This document shows, in pieces, positions 45,493 through 54,328 of a DNA stretch of 64,000 nucleotides. Both the position numbers and the translations under genes were made by a program. The DNA is from Hyphomicrobium_A sp044507625 (GTDB lineage Bacteria; Pseudomonadota; Alphaproteobacteria; Rhizobiales; Hyphomicrobiaceae): positions 1-64,000 of the forward strand of contig JBIQJE010000012.1 in assembly GCA_044507625.1 (NCBI GenBank), read 5' to 3'. The notes below the pieces were generated by a model. That model worked only from the letters and a program-made list of their open reading frames with translations. It was not told the origin of the DNA and searched no databases. The stretch's first letter is position 1. Every line of letters starts with the position of its first letter.

Positions 45493-46725
45493 CTACTTCG
45501 TCGCCTCCTTCACGGGAGCCGCCTGTACGCGCGCGCCATCGGCGAGGTTGATCGGCGGTGCACGGACGACGAGATCGCCCTCCTTCAACCCTTGGTCCAC
45601 CTGCACCGTGGTGCCGAGGTCGTGCACGAGGTTGATCCGCCGCATCCGCACCACGCCGTTCTCGAACACCGCGACGTGCAATCCATTGCTGTCGAACACC
45701 ACCGCGTCCGACGGCAGTACGACGAGGTTATCCTTGCGCGGGATCTTCAGCTCGACGGTACAGTAGCTGCCGGGCCGCAGGACACCGTCGGGATTTGGCA
45801 CGTCGATCTCCGTGAGCAGCGTCCGCGTCTCCGGCTGCAGCGCATCGGCGACGCGCGTCACGGTGCCGGGGAACGTAACGCCCGGAAGCTCAGGAATTCG
45901 CACGATGGCCTCCACGCCCGGCGCCACGCCGATCGCGGCCGACTGCGGAACGTAAACGAATGTGCGGATCACGTCGGTCTGCATCACGGTGAACAGGAAG
46001 GTGCCGCTCGTAGCATCCGCCTGCACCAGCGAGCCGACATCCGTGTTCCGCTGCGTCACGACCCCGTCGAACGGCGCTGTTACCGTCTGATAGGCCTTCT
46101 GCTGGCCCAGCGTGCGCAGGCGCGCCTCTTGCGCCGATATGCTCTGCTGCGCCGAGTTGACCGCCGCATCGAGCGCCTTGAGGTTCTGTTCATCGACCGA
46201 TCCCTGCTGCCGCGTAGTCCAGCCCTGCGCCACCAGCGGACGGTCCCGGTTCCATGTGATCTGCGCGAGATCCCGGTTCGCCTTCTGCTGTTGCAGGTTG
46301 GCGCGATCGAGATTGAGCGTCGCCTTCGCCTGCTCGATCTCGTGATCGAGCTCCGGCGCCGTGATCTGCACGAGCAGGTCGCCCTCCTTCACCCGGTCGC
46401 CGATGTCGACTGGGCGTTTATCGATGTAGCCGCTGGCGCGCGCATAGATGTTGGCAGTCGTCAGTGCCTGCATCGTTCCCGGCAGCGATATGCTGATGGT
46501 GTGCCCGGCGCTGTGCACCTCTGCCACCTGCACCGTCGGGATGAACGTACGGTTGCGGTTTACCGTCTCCTGCGCACTTTGCTGCTGGCGATAGGCATTG
46601 CGTGCGCCCATGCCGAGCGCGCCGGCCAGCAGCACGAGCACGACAACCCCGAGCACGCCGGCGCGCCAGCCGATCTTCGGGGGCTCGGCGGATTGGATCG
46701 TCTCCTGTTTCCCGTTCTCCGCCAT
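45493..46725 (-). CDS. RND efflux periplasmic adaptor, third system
   Basis: The product (410 aa) is a membrane-fusion protein with one N-terminal membrane segment (AGVLGVVVLVLLAGALGMGARNAY). It then has ANIYARASGYIDKRPVDIGDRVKEGDLLVQI, a helical hairpin rich in Gln, APFDGVVTQRNTDVGSLV, and LRPGSYCTVELKIPRK. Its start overlaps the permease stop by one base (TGATG), so here the permease comes first and the adaptor second, the reverse of the other two RND operons in the window. It is probably the last gene of the pair. Confidence 0.88.
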   Translation of the reverse strand: MAENGKQETIQSAEPPKIGWRAGVLGVVVLVLLAGALGMGARNAYRQQQSAQETVNRNRTFIPTVQVAEVHSAGHTISISLPGTMQALTTANIYARASGYIDKRPVDIGDRVKEGDLLVQITAPELDHEIEQAKATLNLDRANLQQQKANRDLAQITWNRDRPLVAQGWTTRQQGSVDEQNLKALDAAVNSAQQSISAQEARLRTLGQQKAYQTVTAPFDGVVTQRNTDVGSLVQADATSGTFLFTVMQTDVIRTFVYVPQSAAIGVAPGVEAIVRIPELPGVTFPGTVTRVADALQPETRTLLTEIDVPNPDGVLRPGSYCTVELKIPRKDNLVVLPSDAVVFDSNGLHVAVFENGVVRMRRINLVHDLGTTVQVDQGLKEGDLVVRAPPINLADGARVQAAPVKEATK

Positions 46726-49700
46726 CAGATGTCTCCGCCAAATACGCCGTGCGCCGTCTTTCCATCATTGCCCTTGCGAAGCAGCGCAAAGAGGTAAGGA
46801 ACGATCAGCAGCGTCGCAGGGGTCGCAAAGAGCAACCCGCCGATGACGGCGCGCGCCAGCGCAGCGTTCTGCTCTTCGCCCGGCCCGCCGATGGCCATGG
46901 GCAGCATGCCGACGATCATCGCCGCAGCCGTCATGAGCACAGGACGAATACGGGTGTGTCCGGCATCGACCGCCGCTTTGCTGGCAGGAACGCCTTTCAG
47001 CTGCTGTTCGCGCGCGAACGTCACGAGCAGGATCGAGTTCGCCGAAGCGACACCCACGGCCATGATGGCACCCATGAGCGATGGCACATTGAGCGTTGTG
47101 CCGGTAATGAACAGCATCGTGAGTATGCCGCAGAACGTCGCCGGCAGCGCCAGGATCACGACGAACGGATCGCCGAAGTTCTGGTAGTTCACGACCATAA
47201 GCAGATAAACGACGACGGCGGCGAAGAGGATGCCGATGCCAAGATCGGTAAAAGAGCTCCTCATGCTTTCGATCTGCCCTAGCACCTGGATGGTGTTGCC
47301 GGGCTTCAGCTCCTTCTTCAGATCGGTGACGATCTTGCCGATGTCACGCTCGACGCCGCCGAGATCGCGGTCCTGCACGCTGGCGTAGACGTCATATACC
47401 GGCTGGATGTTCGTCTGATTTGAGTTGGTCGGCTGACTGTCGCGGCGCAACGTGGCGACATTGCTTAAAAGCCCAGGGATCGGGTTGCCGGGATCACCCG
47501 TCGTTGCGAGCCGCGCCGAAACCGGTGTGTTGTTGAGATCGTTCAGCGACTTGATCTTGGGCTCCGGCGTCTGCACCACGATGTAGTACGGCCGCCCCGT
47601 CACCGGATCGTTCCAGAAGTTCGGTGAAACCTGCTCCGACGAGCTGAGGCTGACATTCATGTTGTTGATGATGTCTCCTGCGCGCAGTCCCAATTGCGCG
47701 GCGCGCACGCGATCGATGTCGGCCAGGAACGCCGGCGCGTCGGTTTCCTGCTGCAGATGCGCGTCCACGATCCCGGGCATCTGCGAGATCCGCCGCCGCA
47801 GCTCCTTCGCCACGCGCAGGTTGTTGGCGCGGTCATACCCGATGGTGCGCAGGTCGATCTGCGCCGGAAGGCCGAAATTCAGGATCTGCGTAACGATGTC
47901 GGCCGGCTGGAAATAGAACAGGATATTCGGGAAGGTTTTCGCCAGCGTCTGCCTCAGCTTGCGCACGTATTGGCTCGTGGGCGCATGGCCTTCCTTCAAG
48001 GCGACCATGATGACGCCGTCGTTGACGCCGATGGTCGATCCATCGGAAAAGGCGAGGTTATACGCGCGCGACGGAAGTCCGATGTTGTCGACGATGAGAT
48101 CCCGGTCTTTGTCCGGAATCACCTGCCGGATCTTGTCCTCGATCGCCTGGAAGATCCGCTCCGTCGTCTCGATACGCGTTCCCGCCGGCGCGCGGACATG
48201 CAGCTGTATGCGGCCCGCATCGATGTTCGGATAGAAGTCGCGCCCAACGAGCATGAACATCGCCGCCCCGAGCCCGAGGATGAAAACGGCGACGATCGGC
48301 ACGATGAAGCGGTGTGCAACCAGCACTTCGACCAGCGCGACATAGCTCTGCCGCATGTGCTCGAACCCACGCTCGAACGCGGCATGGAAGCGTCCGAGCA
48401 CGGACCGCGGCGGCCCGTCCACATGCCGCTCGCTTTGCAGAAACAGCCCGATCGTGATCGGCGTGAGCGTACGGGAAAGGGCATAGGACGCCAGCATGGC
48501 AAACACCACCGCAAGCCCAAGCGGCGTGAACAGGTAGCGCGCCGGTCCTTCGAGAAACACCACCGAGGTGAAAACCGAGGCGATGGCGAGCGTGGAGACC
48601 AGGGTCGGCACCGCGATCTCGGCGGAGCCATGCAGCGTCGCCTCGGAGAGCGGCATCCCGCCTTCCGTCCACAATCGGTGCGTGTTCTCGATCGTCACCG
48701 TCGAATCGTCGACGAGTATGCCTATGGCGAGCGCCAGCCCGCCAAGCGTCATGGTATTCAGTGTTTCGCCGAGAAAGAACAGACACACGATCGAGGATAG
48801 GATCGCAAGCGGAATGGAGATCATCACGACGAGCGTGGAGCGCCAGGATCCGAGGAACAGAAGGATCATCAGCGCCGTCAGCGCGGCAGCGATGGCGCCC
48901 TCTCTCAGCACGCCCTCCACCGATTCCTTCACGAAGATCGACTGATCGAACAGCTCGTCGATAGAGAGCCCGGGCGGCGCTGCGGCCCGCGCAACCTTCA
49001 GCGCCGCACGAACGCCATTGACGACCTCGAGCGTCGATGCGTTGCCGTTCTTGATGACGCTGAGCAGCACCGCGCGTTTGCCGTCCCGCCGCACGATGTT
49101 CTGCTGAACGGCCGATCCATCGCGCACGTGCCCGACATCCTGAAGGAATACCGTTGCTCCACCCTCGACCCGGATCGGGATTTTGTTGAGCTGATCGATG
49201 CTCGGCGGCGTGGCGTTGGAATGCACCACGTATTGCGTGTTGCCGATCTTGGCTGTACCGGAGGGCAGCGTAAGGTTCTGTGCGTTGACCGCGTTCACGA
49301 TATCGCTGGGCGTCAGACCGCGCGCGAGCAGCTTGTCGGGGTCTATATCGACCATGATCTGGCGATACTTGCCTCCGGCTGGCGTCGGAAACGTCACGCC
49401 ATGCACCGGCGCCAGCTGCTGGCGCAGGTCGTAGATGCCGAAGTCGTAGAGCTGCTGCTCATTCAACTTGTCGGACGTCAGCGCGAGCTGCAGCACCGGG
49501 ACGCTCGAAGCGTTGAACTGCACGATGATCGGCGGCTGGATGCCGGGCGGCAATAGCGCGCGGATGGCGTTCGTTCCGGCGACGATCTGTGAGATGGCGA
49601 GGTCGAGATTGACGTCCGGTTGGAAATAGATCTTTTGCACCGACAAACCGTTGAGGGTCTGCGATTCCATATTTTTGATGCCCGAGACGTTCGAGCTTAT

Positions 49701-49910
49701 GGCGTACTGGCTATAGGTGCTGACGCGTGATTCCATCTCCGGCGTCGAAAGGCCGGTGTACTGCCAGATCACCGTCACCACTGGAATGTCGATCTCCGGA
49801 AAGATGTCCGTCGGCATGGTCCGGATAGCAATGCCGCCGAGAAACACGATGAACGCCGCGAGCACATAGAAGGTGTACGGATACCTCAGCGCGAAGCGAA
49901 CTAAGCCCAT
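46725..49910 (-). CDS. RND-family efflux permease, third system (non-canonical helix 10)
   Basis: The product (1061 aa) is an RND pump opening FALRYPYTFYVLAAFIVFLGGIAIRTMPTDIFPEI, a subfamily different from AcrB/MexF and MdtBC. Helix 4 has LAIGILVDDSTVTIEN, so the Asp pair is kept. In helix 10, the Lys of the AcrB-type motif (LAAKNAILIV) is replaced: the segment reads VASANSILLV with Ala at about residue 957 (47040-47042). The proton path must therefore differ from AcrB. This form is shared by a known side group of the family. The adaptor gene follows immediately. No outer-membrane gene is linked. Confidence 0.88.
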   Translation of the reverse strand: MGLVRFALRYPYTFYVLAAFIVFLGGIAIRTMPTDIFPEIDIPVVTVIWQYTGLSTPEMESRVSTYSQYAISSNVSGIKNMESQTLNGLSVQKIYFQPDVNLDLAISQIVAGTNAIRALLPPGIQPPIIVQFNASSVPVLQLALTSDKLNEQQLYDFGIYDLRQQLAPVHGVTFPTPAGGKYRQIMVDIDPDKLLARGLTPSDIVNAVNAQNLTLPSGTAKIGNTQYVVHSNATPPSIDQLNKIPIRVEGGATVFLQDVGHVRDGSAVQQNIVRRDGKRAVLLSVIKNGNASTLEVVNGVRAALKVARAAAPPGLSIDELFDQSIFVKESVEGVLREGAIAAALTALMILLFLGSWRSTLVVMISIPLAILSSIVCLFFLGETLNTMTLGGLALAIGILVDDSTVTIENTHRLWTEGGMPLSEATLHGSAEIAVPTLVSTLAIASVFTSVVFLEGPARYLFTPLGLAVVFAMLASYALSRTLTPITIGLFLQSERHVDGPPRSVLGRFHAAFERGFEHMRQSYVALVEVLVAHRFIVPIVAVFILGLGAAMFMLVGRDFYPNIDAGRIQLHVRAPAGTRIETTERIFQAIEDKIRQVIPDKDRDLIVDNIGLPSRAYNLAFSDGSTIGVNDGVIMVALKEGHAPTSQYVRKLRQTLAKTFPNILFYFQPADIVTQILNFGLPAQIDLRTIGYDRANNLRVAKELRRRISQMPGIVDAHLQQETDAPAFLADIDRVRAAQLGLRAGDIINNMNVSLSSSEQVSPNFWNDPVTGRPYYIVVQTPEPKIKSLNDLNNTPVSARLATTGDPGNPIPGLLSNVATLRRDSQPTNSNQTNIQPVYDVYASVQDRDLGGVERDIGKIVTDLKKELKPGNTIQVLGQIESMRSSFTDLGIGILFAAVVVYLLMVVNYQNFGDPFVVILALPATFCGILTMLFITGTTLNVPSLMGAIMAVGVASANSILLVTFAREQQLKGVPASKAAVDAGHTRIRPVLMTAAAMIVGMLPMAIGGPGEEQNAALARAVIGGLLFATPATLLIVPYLFALLRKGNDGKTAHGVFGGDI

Positions 49911-50031
49911 AGGCCGTCTCCAAAGGCGTCCGGAACCCGGCGCGTTGAGACAAAAGAATGGGGATCCGAAGCGAGCTTCGAATCCCTCGTGCTACACTGC
50001 TAAAGAACCAGCGGCACGCGCGTTGCAGGCA

Positions 50032-50154
50032 TCAGCGACAATCCCAGATGCCGTGCACCGTCTTGGTGTGACAGTCGTCGCCGTTGCCTGCGTGAGCAAC
50101 GCTGATGCCTGCCAGAAGTGCGAACGTGAGGGCGACGTACTTGAGAGACCTCAT
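50032..50154 (-). CDS. Small exported peptide with two cysteines
   Basis: A 40-residue frame starts at ATG 50154 with a GGAG ribosome site 8 bases upstream. The first 22 residues are a textbook signal peptide (MRSLKYVALTFALLAGISVA, HA-G cleavage). The mature part would be only 18 residues, GNGDDCHTKTVHGIWDCR, with two Cys able to form a disulfide and two His. I do not recognise the family. It is too short for standard gene calling, but the ribosome site, signal peptide and clean stop all support it. Confidence 0.65.
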   Translation of the reverse strand: MRSLKYVALTFALLAGISVAHAGNGDDCHTKTVHGIWDCR

Positions 50155-50620
50155 GGGACCGCTCCATTTCAAAAGCGTTTGCCAAAAGCCCCGCTGCGCG
50201 TTTCCCTGGCCTCGTTATCGATCGTGCCGAGGCATTAAGGACAGAAGAGTCCGATAAGAGACGTGGCTATAGTGCTGCAAACCTTCAACACGCCATCGAT
50301 GCGGCGGAAGGTGCGGCGCCATTTCGCGAAAATCAGAAACTGGGGGATTGCGAACGAAACCCTTCGGGGTCACACGACGCGATAAAATAAATTCAAAAGA
50401 AAATTAAACGCCTGCATGCGCCGCATTAATGCGCGTGACCAGAGTGGATTGAGACCGCCAAATTGAGATCGCTGCGGGCGTGATCAGGCCAGCTCGCCAA
50501 CGCAGAGTCCAGCTCCAGCAGGGGCACGGACCAGGGACCCGCGTCCCAAGCCTGTCGGACGAGCACGGACAGATTTCCCTCAGGGGAAAGCTGCAGGTTT
50601 TGAGGGGGAGTCACGGGCGA
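50155..50620. other. Intergenic region upstream of the small peptide gene
   Basis: About 470 bases without a supported gene. Around 50370-50410 it is strikingly AT-rich (a run with GATAAAATAAATTC) in an otherwise GC-rich window, which fits a promoter region. It also holds a perfect 12-base palindrome, CGCATTAATGCG, at 50422-50433. A weak - strand frame at 50426-50653 runs into tRNA-Phe and is not accepted as a gene. Confidence 0.45.
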
Positions 50621-50696
50621 TGGTGCCCAGGGCCGGAATCGAACCAGCGACACCGTGATTTTCAGTCACGTGCTCTACCAACTGAGCTACCTGGGC
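50621..50696 (-). tRNA. tRNA-Phe (anticodon GAA)
   Basis: On the - strand a full cloverleaf begins GCCCAGGTAGCTCAGTTGG at 50696 and ends with encoded CCA at 50621. The anticodon stem GTGAC/GTCAC-type pairing holds loop TGAAAAT, giving anticodon GAA. The T arm has GGTTCGATTCC. It sits next to yacG and maf, its usual place in Rhizobiales. Confidence 0.95.
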
Positions 50697-50898
50697 GTGG
50701 CTTCGGGCGGATTGGCCGGAGCCGAAGCTCGGCCCTTATAGTGACGGCACCGGCACCTGTCCAGCGCTTCCAGCCGGTCCGTCCACCATGCACGCTAAGC
50801 AACTGCCGTGGCGGCCGTTTCGCCTAATTCTCCTTGGGAAAGCCTGCGTCGCGCGGGCTGGAGGCCGGGCGCCGCGTTATTCCGCGGAGGCCTGATGC

Positions 50899-51150
50899 CT
50901 ATTCCTCTCCATCGCCGCCCGAACGTCGCCCCTCGGCCCCGGTCGCGCCCGATACCACGGCGTCGTCGCCGTCCTCGTCGGCATCCGCCTGCCCCCCGGC
51001 GATGACGTACCCCCCGCCCAGCCAGCGTCCGAGATCGACGTCACGGCACCGCGCCGAGCAAAACGGCCGGTAGGCGGCCTCCGTCGGCTCCCCGCAAATG
51101 GGACAGCGGCGGCCCGCAGCCTTTGCTGCTTCCTTCGACTTTTGCGCCAT
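50899..51150 (-). CDS. yacG: DNA gyrase inhibitor YacG
   Basis: The product (83 aa) has the four-Cys zinc site CPICGEPTE...FCSARCRDVDLGRWL at about residues 16-42, diagnostic of YacG, a small protein that binds and blocks DNA gyrase in E. coli. The C-terminal half is acidic and disordered. It begins 29 bases after the maf stop on the same strand; maf and yacG are commonly adjacent in this order. Confidence 0.92.
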   Translation of the reverse strand: MAQKSKEAAKAAGRRCPICGEPTEAAYRPFCSARCRDVDLGRWLGGGYVIAGGQADADEDGDDAVVSGATGAEGRRSGGDGEE

Positions 51151-51179
51151 GGGTGCGCCTTCCGTCAGATCGGGTCAGA

Positions 51180-51923
51180 TCAGGTCGGGTCGAGCTCTGC
51201 AGCACGGACCCAGGCGAAGTGGATCGGAAAGCCCTCGCCCGCCAGCATCGCCACCACCTCGGTGAGCGGCAGACCGACGACGCTCGTGTAGGAGCCGACG
51301 ATCTTCTGCACGAAGCTTCCGGCGAGCCCTTGGATGGCATAGCCGCCGGCTTTCCCGCGCCACTCCCTTGAAGCGATATAGGCCTCGATCTCCTCCCGTG
51401 AAAGATGTTTGAACCGCACGCGGGTATCGACGATCTTCTGGCGCAGGCGGTCATCGGGCGTGATGAGGCACACGCTCGTCAGCACCCGGTGCGCGCGCCC
51501 CGAAAGGAGCTGCAGGCAGTTCGCCGCCTCCTCGATGTTCGACGGCTTCATGAGGATGCGCCGCCCGACCGCGACGACCGTATCCGCCGCCAGCACGTAA
51601 GCCGAGGCGATGTCCTTGTCGTTGGCGATCTGGTCGCGCGCGGTCTCCGCCTTCATCCGCGCGATCCGCGCCGCATAGGCGCGGGGCATCTCCACCCGGC
51701 GGGCCGATTCATCGATGGAGGATGGACGCAGCGCATCCGGCTCGATACCCACCTGCGACAGGAGCATCAGCCGCCGCGGACTCGCGCTCGCGAGCACCAG
51801 CGTCGGGCGCGCAGCGTCGCCGGGGTTGGCGGCCTTTGCCTTGGCCAGCTCACGGCGCAGCGTATCGCGGCGCGGATGGTCGGTGCGGCTCAGCGCGGTC
51901 AAAAATGCGGCCTTGGCGGACAT
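51180..51923 (-). CDS. maf: Maf-like nucleoside triphosphate pyrophosphatase
   Basis: The product (247 aa) is a Maf/HAM1-type enzyme that hydrolyses non-canonical or selected nucleoside triphosphates to monophosphates. Motifs: LVLASASPRRLMLL, then VLAADTVVAVGRRILMKP (the catalytic Asp region) and SREWRGKAGGYAIQGLAGSFVQKIVGSYTSVVGLPL. About 40 residues precede the usual start of the fold, so translation may begin later than annotated. It is upstream of yacG and tRNA-Phe. Confidence 0.9.
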   Translation of the reverse strand: MSAKAAFLTALSRTDHPRRDTLRRELAKAKAANPGDAARPTLVLASASPRRLMLLSQVGIEPDALRPSSIDESARRVEMPRAYAARIARMKAETARDQIANDKDIASAYVLAADTVVAVGRRILMKPSNIEEAANCLQLLSGRAHRVLTSVCLITPDDRLRQKIVDTRVRFKHLSREEIEAYIASREWRGKAGGYAIQGLAGSFVQKIVGSYTSVVGLPLTEVVAMLAGEGFPIHFAWVRAAELDPT

Positions 51924-52218
51924 CGCAGCGTCACCTTGGAGAGGACATGATGGCTTGAAGACGGCTTATGGACGAACGGCCTGGACTGAGCCTGCCTTTG
52001 CGCGCGTCGGGATCGATCCAGGGGCGCCGGCAAGGCCGATCTTCGGCGGTTGACAGTTGCCGAAGCACTGCTACGGGGCATTGCGACATTGCAAAGGCGA
52101 CGATGGAAAAGCAAGGGGGCAATCGCCGGATCCGCGCACCCCCGCAATCGCCCGTTGCCATCGCCGGGCCTTTTCAGGCTAAATCACCGCCGCGGCCGGG
52201 CCGAAAAGGGCTTCCAAC

Positions 52219-52917
52219 ATGCTTGCCAAGAGCGCGATTGTCGATCTTCTCGGACGCACGTCGCTTTTCGGATCGCTGGACGAATCCGAGCGCCGCGCCG
52301 TCGCCGACGAGATGCGCGAGGTGAGCTTCGACCCCAGCCAGGTCATTTTCACCCGCGGCGACACGGGCCGCGAGATCTACCTCGTCGTATCGGGGCGCGT
52401 GCGCATCTCGGTTCTCACCGCGGAGGGACGCGAGTTGTCGTTCGCCCATGCCGAGCCCGGCGCCATCTTCGGCGAGATCGCCATGCTCGACGGCGGCCCT
52501 CGCTCGGCGGACGCAACAGCGGTCGGCAAGGTGAGCGCCCTCAGCCTCTCCAAGCCCGCATTCAAGCGCCTCATGGAAACGCAGCCGCACGTTGCAGAGG
52601 CGGCCATGCGATTCCTGTGCACGCGCATTCGCGAAGCCGACCAGCAGCTCGAGGCCATCGCGCTCTATCCGATCGAAGGCCGCCTCGCGCGGTTCTTCCT
52701 GGCCGCTGCCCGCGCAAAGGAGCCCGACAGCGAGGATGGCCGCGTGACGATCGATCTGCCGATTTCGCAGAGCGAGCTCGCGCTGCTCATCGGAGCGAGC
52801 CGGCCGAAGGTCAACACGGCGCTGTCGATGCTGGAGACGACCGGAGCGCTCGAACGCAAAGGCTCGCGCATCGTCTGCGATCTGGAAGAGCTGGAAGCGA
52901 TTGCCGGCACCGCGTGA
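52219..52917 (+). CDS. Crp/Fnr-family transcriptional regulator
   Basis: The product (232 aa) has an N-terminal cyclic-nucleotide-binding domain (about residues 15-130) with a phosphate-binding cassette FGEIAMLDGGPRSADATA that keeps the Gly-Glu and Arg of cAMP binders. A C-terminal Crp-type winged helix follows (SQSELALLIGASRPKVNTALSMLETTGAL). No cysteine cluster for an Fnr iron-sulfur centre is present. The gene overlaps the adenylate cyclase gene by 17 bases, so it probably senses the cAMP made by that enzyme. Confidence 0.9.
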   Translation: MLAKSAIVDLLGRTSLFGSLDESERRAVADEMREVSFDPSQVIFTRGDTGREIYLVVSGRVRISVLTAEGRELSFAHAEPGAIFGEIAMLDGGPRSADATAVGKVSALSLSKPAFKRLMETQPHVAEAAMRFLCTRIREADQQLEAIALYPIEGRLARFFLAAARAKEPDSEDGRVTIDLPISQSELALLIGASRPKVNTALSMLETTGALERKGSRIVCDLEELEAIAGTA

Positions 52918-54328
52918 GGATGCATCCCCCTTGGGCTGGCCCCTGTCCGAGAAAAATCTCGATAGCTCTCGCCGGCCGGAGCAGTGCGGCGCGAGCCACG
53001 CAGCCCCGTCTTCACCGTTCCAGCGTCTGAAGACGCGCTTTGCGGCTTCGCTCCTCCCCCTGATCGAAAACGCGCCCGTGCGCCGGCTCCGGGCCCTTGC
53101 CCGCAAGCTGGCGGCCGCAGGCACTGCTCCCTATCCGCCGGATGTCCGCCGCCGGCTGAAGATCCTCAATGTCATGTGCTACCTGATCGCGGCGACGACG
53201 CTGCTCTACGCGATCCAGCAGGCGACGCTCGACTACGCCCAGTATGCACCGATGGTGCATCTCAATCTTTTCATCGTCGCTGCCGTGCTGCTCGTCCCCT
53301 TTGCCCACCGCATCAACGAGATGGCCGGCGGGCTGCTGCTGGTTGCGGTCGAGTATGCCGCGCTCATCGGCTTTGCCAGCTTCTTCAGCCGCGAGGGCGG
53401 GGGCCACCTGCAATACCTCATCGCCGCTGCCGCGGCGTTCGTCATTTTCGGCCTGCAGCGTCTGTGGCTGGTGATCGGCGTCATTGTCCTCGCCGTCGTG
53501 CTGCACCTTTACGTCTGGTACCACTTCCCCGTCACCGGCCCCGTCACGGCGGATCAGCAGGCGATCATGGATTCCCTTTACACGCAGGGTGCCATCACCA
53601 CGTTCGCGCTCATCGCCGCTTCCGTCTATTACGCCTTCAGCCTTGCCGAGCAGGCCAAGGCGGAAACCGACGCCGTGCTGCGCAACGTTCTGCCCGACCC
53701 CATCGTGGAACGTCTGAAGGCGAACCCGGGCGGCGTCATCGCCGACAACATCGACAACGCCTCGGTGATGTTCGCCGACATCTCCGGCTTCGTCGCCCTT
53801 GCACGCCGGCTCGGCGCCAACGCGACGGTGGACCTGTTGAGCCGCATCGTCTCGGAGTTCGACAAGCTGGCGGTGCGGCACGGCGTTGAGAAAATCAAGA
53901 CCATCGGCGATGCGTACATGGTGGTTGCGGGATTGCCCGATCCCGTCCCCGACCACACGGCGCGGCTGGCGCGCATGGGGCTCGATATGCTGTTGACCGT
54001 GGACCGGCTTCGCGCCGAAAGCGGGCTTTCCATCGCGTTGCGGATCGGAATGGCCTCGGGCCCGGTGACCGCGGGCGTCATCGGCACGCGCAAGTTCAGC
54101 TACGATGTGTGGGGCGATCCGGTAAACCTCGCCAGCCGCCTGGAAGGACAATCTTCGCCCGGCCGTATTCTCATTTGCCCCGGATGCCGCGCCGCGCTTG
54201 GCGATCATTTCCTCTACGAGGCGCGCGGCCCTATCGAGATCAAGGGCATCGGTGCCCAGGAGGCATGGTTTCTCATCGGCGAGAAGCCGAACGAGGGTCC
54301 GGGCGCAGCGTCCGAGATCAGACCGTAG
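52901..54328 (+). CDS. Class III adenylate cyclase with six membrane helices
   Basis: The product (up to 475 aa) has about six membrane helices (residues 90-255) and a C-terminal class III cyclase domain. Catalytic residues are in place: metal-binding Asp293 (FADISGF) and Asp337 (KTIGDAYMV), adenine-selecting Lys333 and Asp402 (FSYDVWGD), and the transition-state Asn/Arg of VNLASRLE. This set predicts cAMP rather than cGMP as product. The start at 52901 is a TTG inside the Crp-type gene and is uncertain; the true start may be downstream. Its end overlaps the phosphatase gene on the other strand by 11 bases. Confidence 0.88.
   Translation: MPAPREDASPLGWPLSEKNLDSSRRPEQCGASHAAPSSPFQRLKTRFAASLLPLIENAPVRRLRALARKLAAAGTAPYPPDVRRRLKILNVMCYLIAATTLLYAIQQATLDYAQYAPMVHLNLFIVAAVLLVPFAHRINEMAGGLLLVAVEYAALIGFASFFSREGGGHLQYLIAAAAAFVIFGLQRLWLVIGVIVLAVVLHLYVWYHFPVTGPVTADQQAIMDSLYTQGAITTFALIAASVYYAFSLAEQAKAETDAVLRNVLPDPIVERLKANPGGVIADNIDNASVMFADISGFVALARRLGANATVDLLSRIVSEFDKLAVRHGVEKIKTIGDAYMVVAGLPDPVPDHTARLARMGLDMLLTVDRLRAESGLSIALRIGMASGPVTAGVIGTRKFSYDVWGDPVNLASRLEGQSSPGRILICPGCRAALGDHFLYEARGPIEIKGIGAQEAWFLIGEKPNEGPGAASEIRP

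Noticed and set aside
50426..50653. 75-codon - strand frame next to tRNA-Phe
   Set aside because: It runs into the tRNA gene and has no ribosome site or family resemblance.
51924..52218. infA, expected next to maf in this gene block
   Set aside because: No frame in either direction gives an IF-1-like sequence; the gene must be elsewhere.
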